From: Caminibacter pacificus
Lineage (GTDB): Bacteria; Campylobacterota; Campylobacteria; Campylobacterales; Nautiliaceae
NCBI RefSeq assembly: GCF_003752135.1
Contig: NZ_RJVK01000002.1
Span: forward strand, 372,001 to 436,000
Direction: 5' to 3'
DNA length: 64,000 bases
Part shown: positions 10,834 to 21,313 of the stretch, piece by piece
Numbering within the stretch: the stretch's first letter is position 1
Layout of the letters: every line of letters starts with the position of its first letter
The notes under the pieces: model-generated
What the model saw: the letters and a program-made list of their open reading frames with translations, nothing else
Databases searched by the model: none
Told to the model about the DNA's origin: nothing
Translations under genes and position numbers: made by a program

Positions 10834-11145
10834 TTAAGCTACGATTTCTTTAACTCTAACTCTTGTAAGGTCTCTTCTGAAACCTCTTTTTTTCTTAGAG
10901 TCTTTTCTTCTTCTTTTTTTGAAGATAATTACTTTTTTTCCTCTTGCATGGTTGATTACTTCAAGAACTACTTTAGCTCCGTCAACAGTCGGAGTACCGA
11001 TTTTAGTATCATCACCTTTTACAAGTAAAACATCGCTGATTTCAATAGTTGATTTAGGCTCAACGCCTTCAATTCTATCAAGTTCTAAAATATCACCAAC
11101 ATGTACTTTATATTGTTTTCCACCATGTTTAATTACTGCATACAT
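10834..11145 (-). CDS. rplU: 50S ribosomal protein L21
   Basis: A 103-residue bL21, starting [18 protein letters not shown] and ending in the basic [21 protein letters not shown] region that binds 23S rRNA. It is the first gene of the rplU-rpmA-obg set. A TAATAT-type -10 is present in the 83-nt leader, but I did not find a clear ribosomal-protein leader structure. Confidence 0.98.
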   Translation of the reverse strand: MYAVIKHGGKQYKVHVGDILELDRIEGVEPKSTIEISDVLLVKGDDTKIGTPTVDGAKVVLEVINHARGKKVIIFKKRRRKDSKKKRGFRRDLTRVRVKEIVA

Positions 11146-11199
11146 ACTTTAACCCTTTTAGTCTGGTTTTAGGATGAAATATTACCAGCGAAACCTTAA

Positions 11200-11233
11200 A
11201 ATAAACTTAAATTAAGAATTTTTTAAGTTTATT
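11200..11233 (-). terminator. Hairpin terminator at the end of ridA
   Basis: AATAAACTTAAA (11200-11211) and TTTAAGTTTATT (11222-11233) form a perfect 12-bp stem with a 10-nt loop. The stem overlaps the ridA stop codon. In the minus direction it is followed by only a short T run, so termination may be partial. It separates ridA from the rplU transcript. Confidence 0.6.
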
Positions 11234-11600
11234 CGACCACCGCAACACATTCAATTTCTATTTTTGCACCTTTTGGCAATTCTTTAACCGCTACGGTACT
11301 TCTTGCCGGCTTATGAGAAAAATACTCTCCGTAAACTTCGTTTACAGCCGCAAAATTATTGATATCGTCTAAGAAAATAGTTGTTTTTACTACGTTTTCT
11401 ATTTTCGCTCCCGACGCTTCAAGTACCGCTTTTAGGTTTTCGCAAACTTGCTTAGTTTGAGTTTTTACGTCCGCGTCTAAAAACTCACCCTCGGGTGTAA
11501 GTGCGATTTGTCCGGAAGTAAAAATCATATTTCCTACTTTGATTGCTTGAGAATAAGGTCCTATCGCTTCAGGAGCTTTTTTTGTGTATATTTTTTGCAT
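11229..11600 (-). CDS. ridA: RidA family reactive intermediate deaminase
   Basis: A 123-residue member of the RidA/YjgF family, which hydrolyses reactive enamine/imine intermediates such as 2-aminoacrylate. [23 protein letters not shown] at the N-terminus, the arginine in [25 protein letters not shown] and the overall length are typical of the active clade. The first 32 nt overlap the 3' end of the patatin gene, so the two are cotranscribed. Confidence 0.93.
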   Translation of the reverse strand: MQKIYTKKAPEAIGPYSQAIKVGNMIFTSGQIALTPEGEFLDADVKTQTKQVCENLKAVLEASGAKIENVVKTTIFLDDINNFAAVNEVYGEYFSHKPARSTVAVKELPKGAKIEIECVAVVE

Positions 11601-12444
11601 TTTTCTCCTTTTTTAGAGTAATTATACCTTGTTTTTGTGCGTCTTCAAGAGCCTCTCTTGCCAAAATTCTTCCTATTTCGATAAGTTCGGGAGCTTTGTG
11701 AAACTCATACCATTTAGCAAGATTTTGAGGTATTTTTATTTCGATATCGGGTCTGTATTCGGCACATCTGTATCTAAAAATCACTTCCATCATAAGATTA
11801 ATCGATTGATTAACGACATCTTCTTTTCCGCTAAATATCTTATTCCAAACCTCTTCGAAAATCGTCTGTTTTTTTCTGATTTCTTTTGGAATGTCATAAT
11901 TTCTGACAATTGGCTCCGCATTTGCGTTTATCGCAATAATCAAATCACTCATATCGCTCATTACCGGAGCTACGGGCATAAGATTCAAAACCCCTCCGTC
12001 AACCAATACGTGCCCGTTAAGTACTACGGGCTCGAAAACTCCGGGAATAGCGCTTGAGGCTTTAACGGCCGTCCATAAATCACCCTTTTGAAACCAAACC
12101 TCTTTTTTCTTTGTCAAATCCGTCGCAACTGCGGTAAATTTTACCGGCAAATCTTCAATTTTATAATCCCCCACGAGTTCTTTGATTTTATTGAAAATCT
12201 TATCTCCGTCAAGTCTGTTAAATGGAGGTTTTAGAAAGGTAAGAATATCAATAAAATCAAGACTCATCACCCATTCTTTATACTTATCAAGCTTATTGCA
12301 AGCCGTAAGCGCTCCTATTAACGACCCCATAGAAGTACCGGATATAGAACTGAATTTTATACCATGAGCTTGGAGCTCTTCTACAACACCGATAAACGTA
12401 TATCCTCTCGCTCCTCCTCCGCTTAAAACCAAAGAAACGTTCAT
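11569..12444 (-). CDS. Patatin-like phospholipase, RssA type
   Basis: A 291-residue soluble lipid acyl hydrolase. The oxyanion loop [15 protein letters not shown], nucleophile elbow [10 protein letters not shown] (Ser within GTSMG) and the catalytic aspartate in VDGGVLN give a complete Ser-Asp dyad. The family hydrolyses phospholipids or acyl esters; the substrate is unknown. It overlaps ridA by 32 nt. Confidence 0.88.
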   Translation of the reverse strand: MNVSLVLSGGGARGYTFIGVVEELQAHGIKFSSISGTSMGSLIGALTACNKLDKYKEWVMSLDFIDILTFLKPPFNRLDGDKIFNKIKELVGDYKIEDLPVKFTAVATDLTKKKEVWFQKGDLWTAVKASSAIPGVFEPVVLNGHVLVDGGVLNLMPVAPVMSDMSDLIIAINANAEPIVRNYDIPKEIRKKQTIFEEVWNKIFSGKEDVVNQSINLMMEVIFRYRCAEYRPDIEIKIPQNLAKWYEFHKAPELIEIGRILAREALEDAQKQGIITLKKEKNAKNIHKKSS

Positions 12445-12470
12445 TATTGTCCTTTTTATAATATATAAAC

Positions 12471-12476
12471 ATTATA
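12471..12476 (-). promoter_or_regulatory. -10 element upstream of the patatin-ridA pair
   Basis: TATAAT on the minus strand, about 27 nt upstream of the start codon and AAAAAGGACA ribosome binding site; no good -35 hexamer is visible. Confidence 0.35.
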
Positions 12477-12560
12477 CTAAAAAAAGATTAACAAAATCTG
12501 AAGAAATTTAAAGTGTCAAAGAGGAAAATGCGGATATAAAAAAAGAAGAAGGAGCGGGAA

Positions 12561-14210
<1,650 letters not shown>

Positions 14211-14214
14211 TTAA

Positions 14215-14490
14215 TTATTTTTCAATTTTTCCAAGAATATCGTCAGTATTTAATACTAAATATTCTTTTCCGTCGATTGTAATGTCAGTTCCAGCGTATT
14301 TTGCGAATACTACGATATCACCTTCATTAATAGGTAGGTTTTCGTCTTCTTCTACTTCTTTTGAAATAGCGATTACTTTTCCTTCAAGAGGTTTTTCTTT
14401 CGCGTTATCAGGAATAATGATTCCGCTTGCAGTTTTCGCTTCTTCTTCAAGTCTTTCCACTAATACTCTTAATCCGATTGGTCTAAACAT
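14215..14490 (-). CDS. groES: Co-chaperonin GroES
   Basis: A 91-residue lid protein of Gro[29 protein letters not shown] and the mobile loop followed by [12 protein letters not shown] are typical. The start has an AAAAGGAGGCGG ribosome binding site, among the strongest in the window, and lies just behind the promoter/dyad at 14503-14559. Confidence 0.98.
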   Translation of the reverse strand: MFRPIGLRVLVERLEEEAKTASGIIIPDNAKEKPLEGKVIAISKEVEEDENLPINEGDIVVFAKYAGTDITIDGKEYLVLNTDDILGKIEK

Positions 14491-14502
14491 TTCCGCCTCC
14501 TT

Positions 14503-14529
14503 TTAGCAGTTATTTGTTTTAACTGACGA
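14503..14529 (-). promoter_or_regulatory. CIRCE-like dyad at the groES start region
   Basis: A 9-9-9 arrangement: TTAGCAGTT (14503-14511), nine bases, AACTGACGA (14521-14529). The geometry equals that of the HrcA operator CIRCE (TTAGCACTC-N9-GAGTGCTAA). On the coding strand one half, AACTGCTAA, matches 7 of 9 CIRCE positions while the other is poor (4 of 9). It would overlap the transcription start. Assignment to HrcA is inference; no hrcA is in the window. Confidence 0.45.
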
Positions 14530-14530
14530 A

Positions 14531-14559
14531 ATTATATAAAAAAGTTATAAAAAAGTCAA
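14531..14559 (-). promoter_or_regulatory. Sigma-70-type promoter of groES-groEL
   Basis: Minus strand TTGACT (14554-14559), exactly 17 nt, then TATAAT (14531-14536). It is 41 nt upstream of the groES start and is one of the best promoters in the window. Confidence 0.75.
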
Positions 14560-14669
14560 TAAATATTGCTGATAATATTAAAAATTTTCAGTAAAAATAA
14601 TTAAAAATATTGAGCTAAAAAGACTAAGAAATAATTAGTTAAACTATAGAAGGCTAAAAAGAGAGGGAA

Positions 14670-15953
14670 TTACCCCATCATTTTTTGAGGAAGCCAAAGC
14701 GAAATTTGAGGTACGTATGTTATGAGGATAAGTCCCAATAAAAGTACGAAAAACCAAGGAAGTACCGATTTTACGATTTCTTTTATAGGAAGTCCCGTAA
14801 TACCGCTTGCTACGAAAAGATTAAGCCCGACAGGCGGAGTTAACATTCCGAGTTCCATATTGATTGTAATAATCACACCGAAATGTATAGGGTCTATTCC
14901 TAACATTTTAGCAACAGGTAAAAGCAAAGGCACCATAATCATAATAATTGAGCTTGGTTCCATAAAGTTACCTGCTATTAGCAATATAATATTTACTGCA
15001 ATTAAAAATTGCACTTTGTCTAAATGCATATTTACAACCGCTTGGGTTAGCATATCCGGGATATTTTCAAGAGTCAAAAAGTAAGCGAACATCGAAGCGT
15101 TTGCGATAATAAACAAAATCATAGAAGATGTTTTTGCACTTTCGAAAATCACATCACCCAAATCTTTGAGTTTGATATCTTTATAAATAAAAATAGCAAT
15201 AAAAAGCGCCCAAATGGCACTGACAGCCGCAGCTTCCGTCGGAGTAAAGATGCCTCCGTAAATTCCTCCGATAATAATAACAATCGTCATCAAAGCCCAA
15301 AAAGCTTCTTTAAATTTTATCCATCTCTCTTTCCAAGTTGCCGGTTTTGTGCGTTTAAAGCCGAGTCTTTTAGCTCCGATATATGTCACCGCCATAAGCA
15401 TAAAACCGATAAGCAATCCCGGAATCACACCTGCCATAAAAAGCTTTCCGATACTTTGTTCGGCAGTAACTCCGTAAATAATCATAACGATACTCGGAGG
15501 TATCAAAATACCTAAACTTCCGGCAGTGGTAATTGTACCGATTGCGTAAGTTTTAGGATACCCGGCAGCCGTAATCGCACCAAACATGATAGACCCGATA
15601 GCCGCAACGGTTGCAGGAGAGCTTCCGGATACGGCCGCAAAAATAATACTCGCAAAAATAGCCGCAATCGGAAGACCGCCGGGTAAATGTCCTACGAACG
15701 CTTTTGCAAATTCGATTATTCTTTTTGCACTGCTACCTTTACTGAGTAGATTTCCGGCCATAATAAACATCGGAATAGCCATTAAAGCGTATTTATCAAG
15801 CTGTGAAAAAAGATTGCTCGCAAGGTCGATTACGGCATCGCTTCCTTCAAAAATAAATGCGGTTATAATTGCCGAAAATCCAAGAGAGACACCAACTGGC
15901 ACACTCAAAAGCAAAAGCAGAAAAAAAATCCCGAAAAGAGTAATTACAATCAC
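14670..15953 (-). CDS. dctM: TRAP transporter large permease (DctM)
   Basis: A 427-residue membrane protein with about 12 hydrophobic segments, including LSVPVGVSLGFSA and LTPPVGLNLFVASGITG, which mark the DctM family. It forms the Na+-driven translocation channel of a TRAP uptake system for organic acids. It overlaps dctQ by 4 nt; the order dctP-dctQ-dctM in one operon supports the call. Substrate identity cannot be read from the sequence. Confidence 0.95.
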   Translation of the reverse strand: MIVITLFGIFFLLLLLSVPVGVSLGFSAIITAFIFEGSDAVIDLASNLFSQLDKYALMAIPMFIMAGNLLSKGSSAKRIIEFAKAFVGHLPGGLPIAAIFASIIFAAVSGSSPATVAAIGSIMFGAITAAGYPKTYAIGTITTAGSLGILIPPSIVMIIYGVTAEQSIGKLFMAGVIPGLLIGFMLMAVTYIGAKRLGFKRTKPATWKERWIKFKEAFWALMTIVIIIGGIYGGIFTPTEAAAVSAIWALFIAIFIYKDIKLKDLGDVIFESAKTSSMILFIIANASMFAYFLTLENIPDMLTQAVVNMHLDKVQFLIAVNIILLIAGNFMEPSSIIMIMVPLLLPVAKMLGIDPIHFGVIITINMELGMLTPPVGLNLFVASGITGLPIKEIVKSVLPWFFVLLLGLILITYVPQISLWLPQKMMG

Positions 15954-16516
15954 TTAACCTCTCCCATATTTTCTCTAACTTCTTCGATTATCATTTCACT
16001 CTCGCTCTTTCCTCTTATCTTTTCGGCAGGAGTAGCAATATCTTCTTTCATTTTAAAAATAACCATCAATATTCCAAAAAGCGAACTTAACGGAATAACG
16101 ATATAAGGTATCCACATAGGAATTCCCAAATCCACACTAACTTCACCGCTCGAATAAACTCCCAAATCAGGGTCAAAAATAAACAAATATCCGAAATATC
16201 CGACAATAGCGAGATAAGCGATAATAATCAAATCGACAAGTAAAACGTCAAGTTTGGCAAGTTTATCGGGTAACAAATCAAGAATTAGAGTGACTTTTAT
16301 ATGGCCACCTATCCTAAAAAGATAAGCGGCACCGAAAAATGCGGACCAAATAAATAGATAATTTGTAAGCTCGAAAGCCCAGTCGATTCCTTCATGAAAA
16401 ACAAATCTCGCAACTACGTTTATAAAAGCCAAAAGAATCCCACCGGCAATTCCGAAAGAGGTGAGGAATATCAAAATTCCTCGAACGATTTTATCGAAAA
16501 GGTCGATTAGTTTCAT
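15950..16516 (-). CDS. dctQ: TRAP transporter small permease (DctQ)
   Basis: A 188-residue protein with four hydrophobic segments and the DctQ signature WAFELTNYLFIWSAFFGAAYLFRIGGHIKV. It pairs with the large permease in the inner membrane. Overlaps of 4 nt with both dctP and dctM indicate translational coupling. The cytoplasmic C-terminus is longer than usual and acidic. Confidence 0.92.
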   Translation of the reverse strand: MKLIDLFDKIVRGILIFLTSFGIAGGILLAFINVVARFVFHEGIDWAFELTNYLFIWSAFFGAAYLFRIGGHIKVTLILDLLPDKLAKLDVLLVDLIIIAYLAIVGYFGYLFIFDPDLGVYSSGEVSVDLGIPMWIPYIVIPLSSLFGILMVIFKMKEDIATPAEKIRGKSESEMIIEEVRENMGEVK

Positions 16517-17502
16517 TCTCCTTCTTTAATCACTTCTTCGATTAAGTCTTTTCCGATAGTGTTGTAGAATTTAGGATAAATGCTTCTTAGTTTTTTCTCC
16601 CAAACCGCTCTTTGTTCCGGTGTTAGGTAGTCGATTTCAAGTTTTCCTGTTTTTTTAGCGTATTCTTTGATTTTGTTAAGTTGATCGTTGTTAAGCTCTT
16701 TTGCCCAAACTCTCTCTTTTGCCGTAGCGTCTTTAATAGCTTGTTTTACTACAGCTTTTAAATCCGCAGGAAGTTTATTCCAGAATTTTTTGCTCATTAC
16801 AACCATATATCCCAAATATCCGTGATTTGACATTGTCATATATCTTTGAACTTCATAGAATTTTTTTGTGTAGATGTTTGAAATTGTATTTTCTTGTCCG
16901 TCAACTACGCCTTGTTGAAGAGCGGAATATACTTCACTAAACGGTAAAACTACAGGAATAGCACCAAGCGCTTTAAATTGTTCGATTAAAACTTTTGAAC
17001 TCATAACTCTAAATTTTAACCCTTTACAATCACTCGGCTTAATAAGAGGTCTTTTGCTATCGGTAAGTTGCTTAAATCCGTTATCCCAATATGCAAGTGC
17101 TACATAACCTTTTTTCGTAACCATATCAAGAAGTTTTTGTCCCACTTTTCCGTCAAGTACTCTGTGAAGATGATCTTCGTTTTTGAATAAAAACGGTAAA
17201 TCGAAAAGTCCGAGTTGCGGTACAAGTCCCGTAAATTTAGAAAAACTCGGTGCCGCCATTTGAACGGTATTGAATTTCATTTTTCTTAAAATCACCTTAT
17301 CTTTTCCAAGTTGTGCGTTTGGATACACTTCTACTTTAATTCTTCCGTGAGAAAGCTCTTCCACTCTTTTTGCAAAATAATCTGCAGCTTTACCTTTTGG
17401 AGTGTTCGGTGATACAACGTGTGAGAACTTAATCACATATTCAGCCGCAAAACTCATTGAAGCTAAAAGAGCTAAGCTTACCATTCCTTTTAAAAATTTC
17501 AT
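16513..17502 (-). CDS. dctP: TRAP transporter periplasmic substrate-binding protein (DctP)
   Basis: A 329-residue binding protein with a signal peptide (residues 1-19, ending SMSFA/AEYV). IKFSHVVSPNTPKGKAADYFAKRVEELS and the arginine in GLKFRVMSSKVL (the family residue that pairs with the substrate carboxylate) fit the DctP family. It is the first gene of the operon and has a GGAGAG ribosome binding site. C4-dicarboxylates are the commonest substrates in the family, but this is not proven. Confidence 0.94.
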   Translation of the reverse strand: MKFLKGMVSLALLASMSFAAEYVIKFSHVVSPNTPKGKAADYFAKRVEELSHGRIKVEVYPNAQLGKDKVILRKMKFNTVQMAAPSFSKFTGLVPQLGLFDLPFLFKNEDHLHRVLDGKVGQKLLDMVTKKGYVALAYWDNGFKQLTDSKRPLIKPSDCKGLKFRVMSSKVLIEQFKALGAIPVVLPFSEVYSALQQGVVDGQENTISNIYTKKFYEVQRYMTMSNHGYLGYMVVMSKKFWNKLPADLKAVVKQAIKDATAKERVWAKELNNDQLNKIKEYAKKTGKLEIDYLTPEQRAVWEKKLRSIYPKFYNTIGKDLIEEVIKEGE

Positions 17503-17535
17503 TTTCTCTCCTTTTTTTTAATCTTCGTTTAATCT

Positions 17536-17554
17536 ATTATATCAACATTGATAT
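17536..17554 (-). promoter_or_regulatory. dctP promoter -10 with overlapping dyad
   Basis: Minus strand TATAAT (17536-17541) overlaps a perfect 7-2-7 dyad, ATATCAA-CA-TTGATAT (17539-17554). A dyad covering the -10 is where a repressor would bind. A TTGAGA sequence lies 19 nt upstream as a weak -35. Confidence 0.45.
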
Positions 17555-17590
17555 TTAAAATCTCAATTAACCTCAAAAAGTTGTTTTTTT

Positions 17591-17605
17591 GTTACGAAAA
17601 GTAAC
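17591..17605. promoter_or_regulatory. Small inverted repeat between divergent dctP and tRNA-Met promoters
   Basis: GTTAC-GAAAA-GTAAC, flanked by T runs on the left and A runs on the right so that the hairpin could extend. It lies upstream of both divergent promoters, so an operator role or a simple hairpin are both possible. Confidence 0.35.
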
Positions 17606-17616
17606 ACAAAAAAGAC

Positions 17617-17645
17617 TTGACATAATTTTAAAAATTTATTATTAT
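17617..17645 (+). promoter_or_regulatory. Promoter of tRNA-Met
   Basis: TTGACA (17617-17622), 17 nt, TATTAT (17640-17645), about 12 nt before the tRNA 5' end. Consensus -35 and optimal spacing. Confidence 0.7.
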
Positions 17646-17657
17646 TTCACTCCACGA

Positions 17658-17734
17658 GGTGGGGTAGCTCAGCTGGCTAGAGCGCCGGTCTCATAAGCCG
17701 GAGGTCGGGAGTTCAAGTCTCCCCCTCACTACCA
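17658..17734 (+). tRNA. tRNA-Met (anticodon CAT)
   Basis: A 77-nt cloverleaf with encoded CCA. Acceptor GGTGGGG pairs with CCTCACT (one G-T at the first position and one internal). The D stem is GCTC/GAGC, the anticodon loop CTCATAA on stem CCGGT/GCCGG, and the T arm GGGAG-TTCAAGT-CTCCC. The initiator hallmark of three G-C pairs next to the anticodon loop is absent, so it is elongator Met, or possibly the Ile tRNA with a modified CAT anticodon. Confidence 0.92.
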
Positions 17735-17813
17735 CTTAAATAAATTCCCTTCAAAAAAAACAAATCCCTGTAAAATTTATGACAAATTGTTGTTAAGTTT
17801 ATGTAATTTTTTG

Positions 17814-17868
17814 CCGATTTATAAAATAAAATCGGTGGGAATAAATTTGTTATAATTAAAATTCCCAC
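17814..17868 (+). promoter_or_regulatory. Two adjacent dyads around an extended -10 promoter
   Basis: CCGATTT (17814-17820) is inverted as AAATCGG (17829-17835), and GTGGGAAT (17835-17842) is inverted as ATTCCCAC (17861-17868). Between the second pair lies TGTTATAAT (17848-17856), an extended -10. The second dyad thus brackets the promoter of the 94-residue gene at 17891 and possibly dnaX. A regulator is suggested but not identified. Confidence 0.5.
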
Positions 17869-17890
17869 TCAATAATAAAGGCTGCAAAGA

Positions 17891-18175
17891 ATGAGTAATA
17901 ATTTCCTTTGCTTATTTAATAATTTTTTAACCAATAAAAAAGAACAAAAATATTTGAAACAAAAAAGAAATACCTTACGCAATGATAGCTATTTAGCAAG
18001 AATAGTAGATAGATTTTTTGCAGCCAATACAAAAGAAGAACTAAAAGACTTCTTAGACTCTCAAGTACTTATCAACTTTGAAATCACTTCCGAAATGGAA
18101 AACCTCTCTTTAAACGAACTAAAAGAAAAAATAGCCTACGAACTAAACGAAGCGATTTTAAAACTCAGCCACTGA
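17891..18175 (+). CDS. Small hypothetical protein upstream of dnaX
   Basis: A 94-residue soluble protein, basic in the first 35 residues and acidic/helical afterwards (KEELKDFLDSQVLINFEI, LSLNELKEKIAYELNEAILKL). The start ATG is preceded by AAAGGCTGCAAAGA. It lies 29 nt before dnaX in the same direction, so they probably share the dyad-flanked promoter. I do not recognise the family. Confidence 0.6.
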   Translation: MSNNFLCLFNNFLTNKKEQKYLKQKRNTLRNDSYLARIVDRFFAANTKEELKDFLDSQVLINFEITSEMENLSLNELKEKIAYELNEAILKLSH

Positions 18176-18204
18176 TTTTGATATAATTTGAAAAAAGGCT
18201 TCGT

Positions 18205-19692
18205 GTGGTATTAGCTCTCAAATACAGACCCAAACGTTTTGAAGAAATCATCGGACAAGACGCAATAGTCAAAACTCTTACAAACGCACTTGACAAAAAC
18301 AGACTTGCTCACGCTTATCTTTTCTCAGGCCTAAGAGGTGCGGGAAAAACCACAACCGCAAGGATATTCTCAAAAGCACTACAATGCGAAAAAGGGCCTA
18401 CTTCCAGCCCTTGCGAAACGTGTGAAAATTGTATTATGGCAAATGAGAACCGCCATATCGATATTATTGAAATGGACGCGGCAAGTAATAGAAAAATCGA
18501 AGATATTAGAGAGCTTATCGAACACACCAAATATAAACCGACACTCGGAAAATACAAAATCTTCATAATAGACGAAGTTCATATGCTAACGAACGAAGCC
18601 TTTAACGCTCTTTTAAAGACATTAGAAGAGCCGCCTGAATATGTAAAGTTTATTATGGCAACGACAGACCCTCTTAAATTGCCCGCAACAATACTTAGTA
18701 GAGTTCAGCATTTTAGATTCAACAAAATCCCGGAAAGTACTATTGAGAGTTATCTTCAAAGAGTATTAACTCAAGAAAACGTAGAATTTGAAGACGAAGC
18801 GCTAAGACTAATCGTAAAATCAGCAAAAGGTAGTGTTAGAGATTCTTTAACTCTATTAGACCAAGCTATAGCTTATTGCGGAGGCAAAATCGAGCTTGAC
18901 AAAGTCGTAGAAATGCTCGGAGTTATCAATCCGGAAATAATCTCGCAAATTTTCAAAGCCATAATAGAAAACGACAAAGAAAAACTAAAAGAAATCATAA
19001 AAGAGATAAAAGACTACGATATCGAATCCGTTCTTGATGAAATCATATTATTTTTAAAAGACGCTCTTTTTAACGGAGGCCTGCCTCTTATTACCGTTCA
19101 GAGATTTTTTAATATCATAAGCGACTCAAGAGAACTCATAAAATACAACAGCGACAACGAATTTATATTATCGCTGATGTTTTTTAGAATGGTAGAGGCG
19201 ACAAAACCTCATAAGATTGACGATTTAATTAAAAATTTAGAACAAAAAATAGACATCGACTCTTATAAACCGAAAGATTTGCCAAACATTACAAAACCTG
19301 ATCCTGAAGAGCTCTTTAAAACACTTATTGCAAAAATTAAAGAAAAAGATTACGACTTGGGACTTTGCTTTGAGACAAGCGTAAAATTTATATCTTTTGA
19401 AAACAACGAACTTAAATGGGAAAGCTGTCCGGATATCGAATGTAAAAATATGCTAAGAAGATTTTTTTCACCTGTAATAAGACCTCTAATCAACGAAATT
19501 TTCGGTCTAAACGTAAAAATAATTCCTCAAAAATGCCCGGAATCTCCAAAACCTCAGCCGCAACCACAACAACCCCAAACTCAAAAAAAAACAAATTCAC
19601 CACTTAATGATAAATCCGAACAAGTTATCAGCAAAGTAAGAGAAGTTTTCGGAAGCGACGTAAAAATCACAAAAATCCTACACAAAAGCTAA
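18205..19692 (+). CDS. dnaX: DNA polymerase III subunit gamma/tau
   Basis: A 495-residue clamp-loader ATPase. The start is a GTG at 18205, followed by VLALKYRPKRFEEIIGQD. Walker A is GLRGAGKTTTARIFSKAL, the zinc-binding cysteines are CEKGPTSSPCETCENC, Walker B is IIDEVHML, and SRVQHFRF carries the arginine finger. Domain III and a tau-like C-terminal region follow, with a PQPQPQQPQTQKK linker near residues 445-465. A run of nine A (19583-19591) sits in that linker, far downstream of the ATPase. The stop overlaps the convergent marC gene by 15 nt. Confidence 0.95.
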   Translation: MVLALKYRPKRFEEIIGQDAIVKTLTNALDKNRLAHAYLFSGLRGAGKTTTARIFSKALQCEKGPTSSPCETCENCIMANENRHIDIIEMDAASNRKIEDIRELIEHTKYKPTLGKYKIFIIDEVHMLTNEAFNALLKTLEEPPEYVKFIMATTDPLKLPATILSRVQHFRFNKIPESTIESYLQRVLTQENVEFEDEALRLIVKSAKGSVRDSLTLLDQAIAYCGGKIELDKVVEMLGVINPEIISQIFKAIIENDKEKLKEIIKEIKDYDIESVLDEIILFLKDALFNGGLPLITVQRFFNIISDSRELIKYNSDNEFILSLMFFRMVEATKPHKIDDLIKNLEQKIDIDSYKPKDLPNITKPDPEELFKTLIAKIKEKDYDLGLCFETSVKFISFENNELKWESCPDIECKNMLRRFFSPVIRPLINEIFGLNVKIIPQKCPESPKPQPQPQQPQTQKKTNSPLNDKSEQVISKVREVFGSDVKITKILHKS

Positions 19693-20325
19693 AATTCCTC
19701 TTACTCCGTCCGCAAAAAACAACACCGCAACAAACATTATAAAAAGCCCCGTAAGTATCGAAATTATCCTGATTCCGTGAACACCTAAAAAGCTTATGAC
19801 TTTTTGAGCATATCTCAAAGTCAAATACATAACGAATACCGAAAACACAAGAGCGATAAAAAGCTCCTCTTTTTGTATCATACTCTTAGCTCTATCCCCA
19901 AGAACAAGAAGAGTCGTAAAAACGCCCGGTCCCAAAATAACCGGCACAGCCATCGGAATTATCGAAATATCCTCTTTTTCTTTGGCAAGTTTTTTCTCTT
20001 TTTTATTAAGAACAAGCTTGCTTGCTCTTTTGCCGTTTACCATTATCCACCCTACCCAAAACAAAATAGCTCCGCCAATAACTTTTATAGCGCTGATATA
20101 TAAATTTTCATTGCCGTTTATAAAATCCGAATGCAGATGTGAAAACAAAAAAGAAGAGACAAAAACGATCAAAAACGAAAGTACAAATACGGTAATTGTC
20201 GATTTTATAGCAATTTTTCCGACATCGTCGTTTTCGTTTTTAATAGAAAGAAGAACTATCGCGGCTTCCAAAGGATTATAAACTGTTATCAAAATCAATA
20301 TATCCACAAAAATTTTACTCAACAC
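19678..20325 (-). CDS. MarC family integral membrane protein
   Basis: A 215-residue protein with six hydrophobic segments and the MarC/UPF0056 pattern (TVYNPLEAAIVLLSI, IGGAILFWVGWIMVNG, AVPVILGPGVFTTLLVLG). The role of the family is not settled. It overlaps rnz upstream by 11 nt and dnaX downstream (convergent) by 15 nt. Confidence 0.88.
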   Translation of the reverse strand: MLSKIFVDILILITVYNPLEAAIVLLSIKNENDDVGKIAIKSTITVFVLSFLIVFVSSFLFSHLHSDFINGNENLYISAIKVIGGAILFWVGWIMVNGKRASKLVLNKKEKKLAKEKEDISIIPMAVPVILGPGVFTTLLVLGDRAKSMIQKEELFIALVFSVFVMYLTLRYAQKVISFLGVHGIRIISILTGLFIMFVAVLFFADGVRGILAFV

Positions 20326-21238
20326 GTCTAAGCTCCTCTTTTAATTCGAAAACGTCAAAATCATTTGCAACAAATGCATTTCCGTTATAAAATTTTTTTA
20401 TCTCCTCCAAAATCTCTTCTCCTTCAAACCGAGGAGATATATGTGTGGCTATTAAATTTTTTACTCTAAATTTTTCCGCTGTTTTTGCCAAATTTGCCGC
20501 AGTTGTATGGAGATATTTCGTTTCGAGTTTTTCAAACACTTCTTCGGTATAAGTCGCTTCGTGAATTAAAAGGTCGGTATTTTCAAGATACTTTGCCAAA
20601 AAATCGGGCTCTGCGTTATCCCCTGCTATTATAATTTTTTTACCTTCTCTAATATCCAAATATTCGCTTGCTATATATTTTTTGCCATCAACTTCAACGT
20701 CTTTTCCGTTTTTTATATCCTGATAAAAAATTCCCGGCATCAATCCGTCGTTTTGTAATTTTCGAGCGTTTAGTTTTACTTTTGGTTTTTGAGAAATATA
20801 AAAAGCATAACTCGGTACCGAATGTATAAGCGGCAAAACCTTTAAATGAAATTTTTCAAACTCTTCTTCAAAGCCTCCGTAAATTTCGACAAATTCAAGT
20901 TTATAGCCCAAATGCTCAAAACTAATATCAACAACACTCTCTACCATCTCCTTAACGCCTTTTGGAGCGTAAATTAACAACGATTCGGTGCAGCCTTCAA
21001 GCATTCTTGAAGTAATAAGCCCGAAAAGTCCGTAACAATGGTCTCCGTGTATGTGAGTTATGAATATCGCTTTTAGTTTATAAATAGATAGTCCGGCTTT
21101 TAATATCTGATGCTGAGTCCCCTCACCGCAATCAAAAAGATACCAACCGCTTTCATTTTCAAACTCCACGGCCAATGCCGAAACGTTTCTTTTTTTTGTA
21201 GGTCTTCCGGCACTCGTTCCTAAAAAAGTAAATTTCAA
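20315..21238 (-). CDS. rnz: Ribonuclease Z (tRNase Z)
   Basis: A metallo-beta-lactamase-fold endonuclease that matures tRNA 3' ends. FTHIHGDHCYGLFGLI is written here as THIHGDH, the double zinc site; AGDNAEPDF, HEATYTEEVFEKL and THISPRFE supply the remaining ligands. I place the start at the TTG 21238 (giving LKFTFLGTSAGRP), because AAAAAAGGAATTC is a good ribosome binding site there. An ATG 30 nt further upstream (21268) has none. Length (307 residues) is normal. Confidence 0.92.
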   Translation of the reverse strand: MKFTFLGTSAGRPTKKRNVSALAVEFENESGWYLFDCGEGTQHQILKAGLSIYKLKAIFITHIHGDHCYGLFGLITSRMLEGCTESLLIYAPKGVKEMVESVVDISFEHLGYKLEFVEIYGGFEEEFEKFHLKVLPLIHSVPSYAFYISQKPKVKLNARKLQNDGLMPGIFYQDIKNGKDVEVDGKKYIASEYLDIREGKKIIIAGDNAEPDFLAKYLENTDLLIHEATYTEEVFEKLETKYLHTTAANLAKTAEKFRVKNLIATHISPRFEGEEILEEIKKFYNGNAFVANDFDVFELKEELRRVE

Positions 21239-21313
21239 ACGAATTCCTTTTTTCTTATATTCTACCATTTTATAAAATTAAACAACAAATTAAAAAGAGA
21301 GAAAAGAGAAAAA

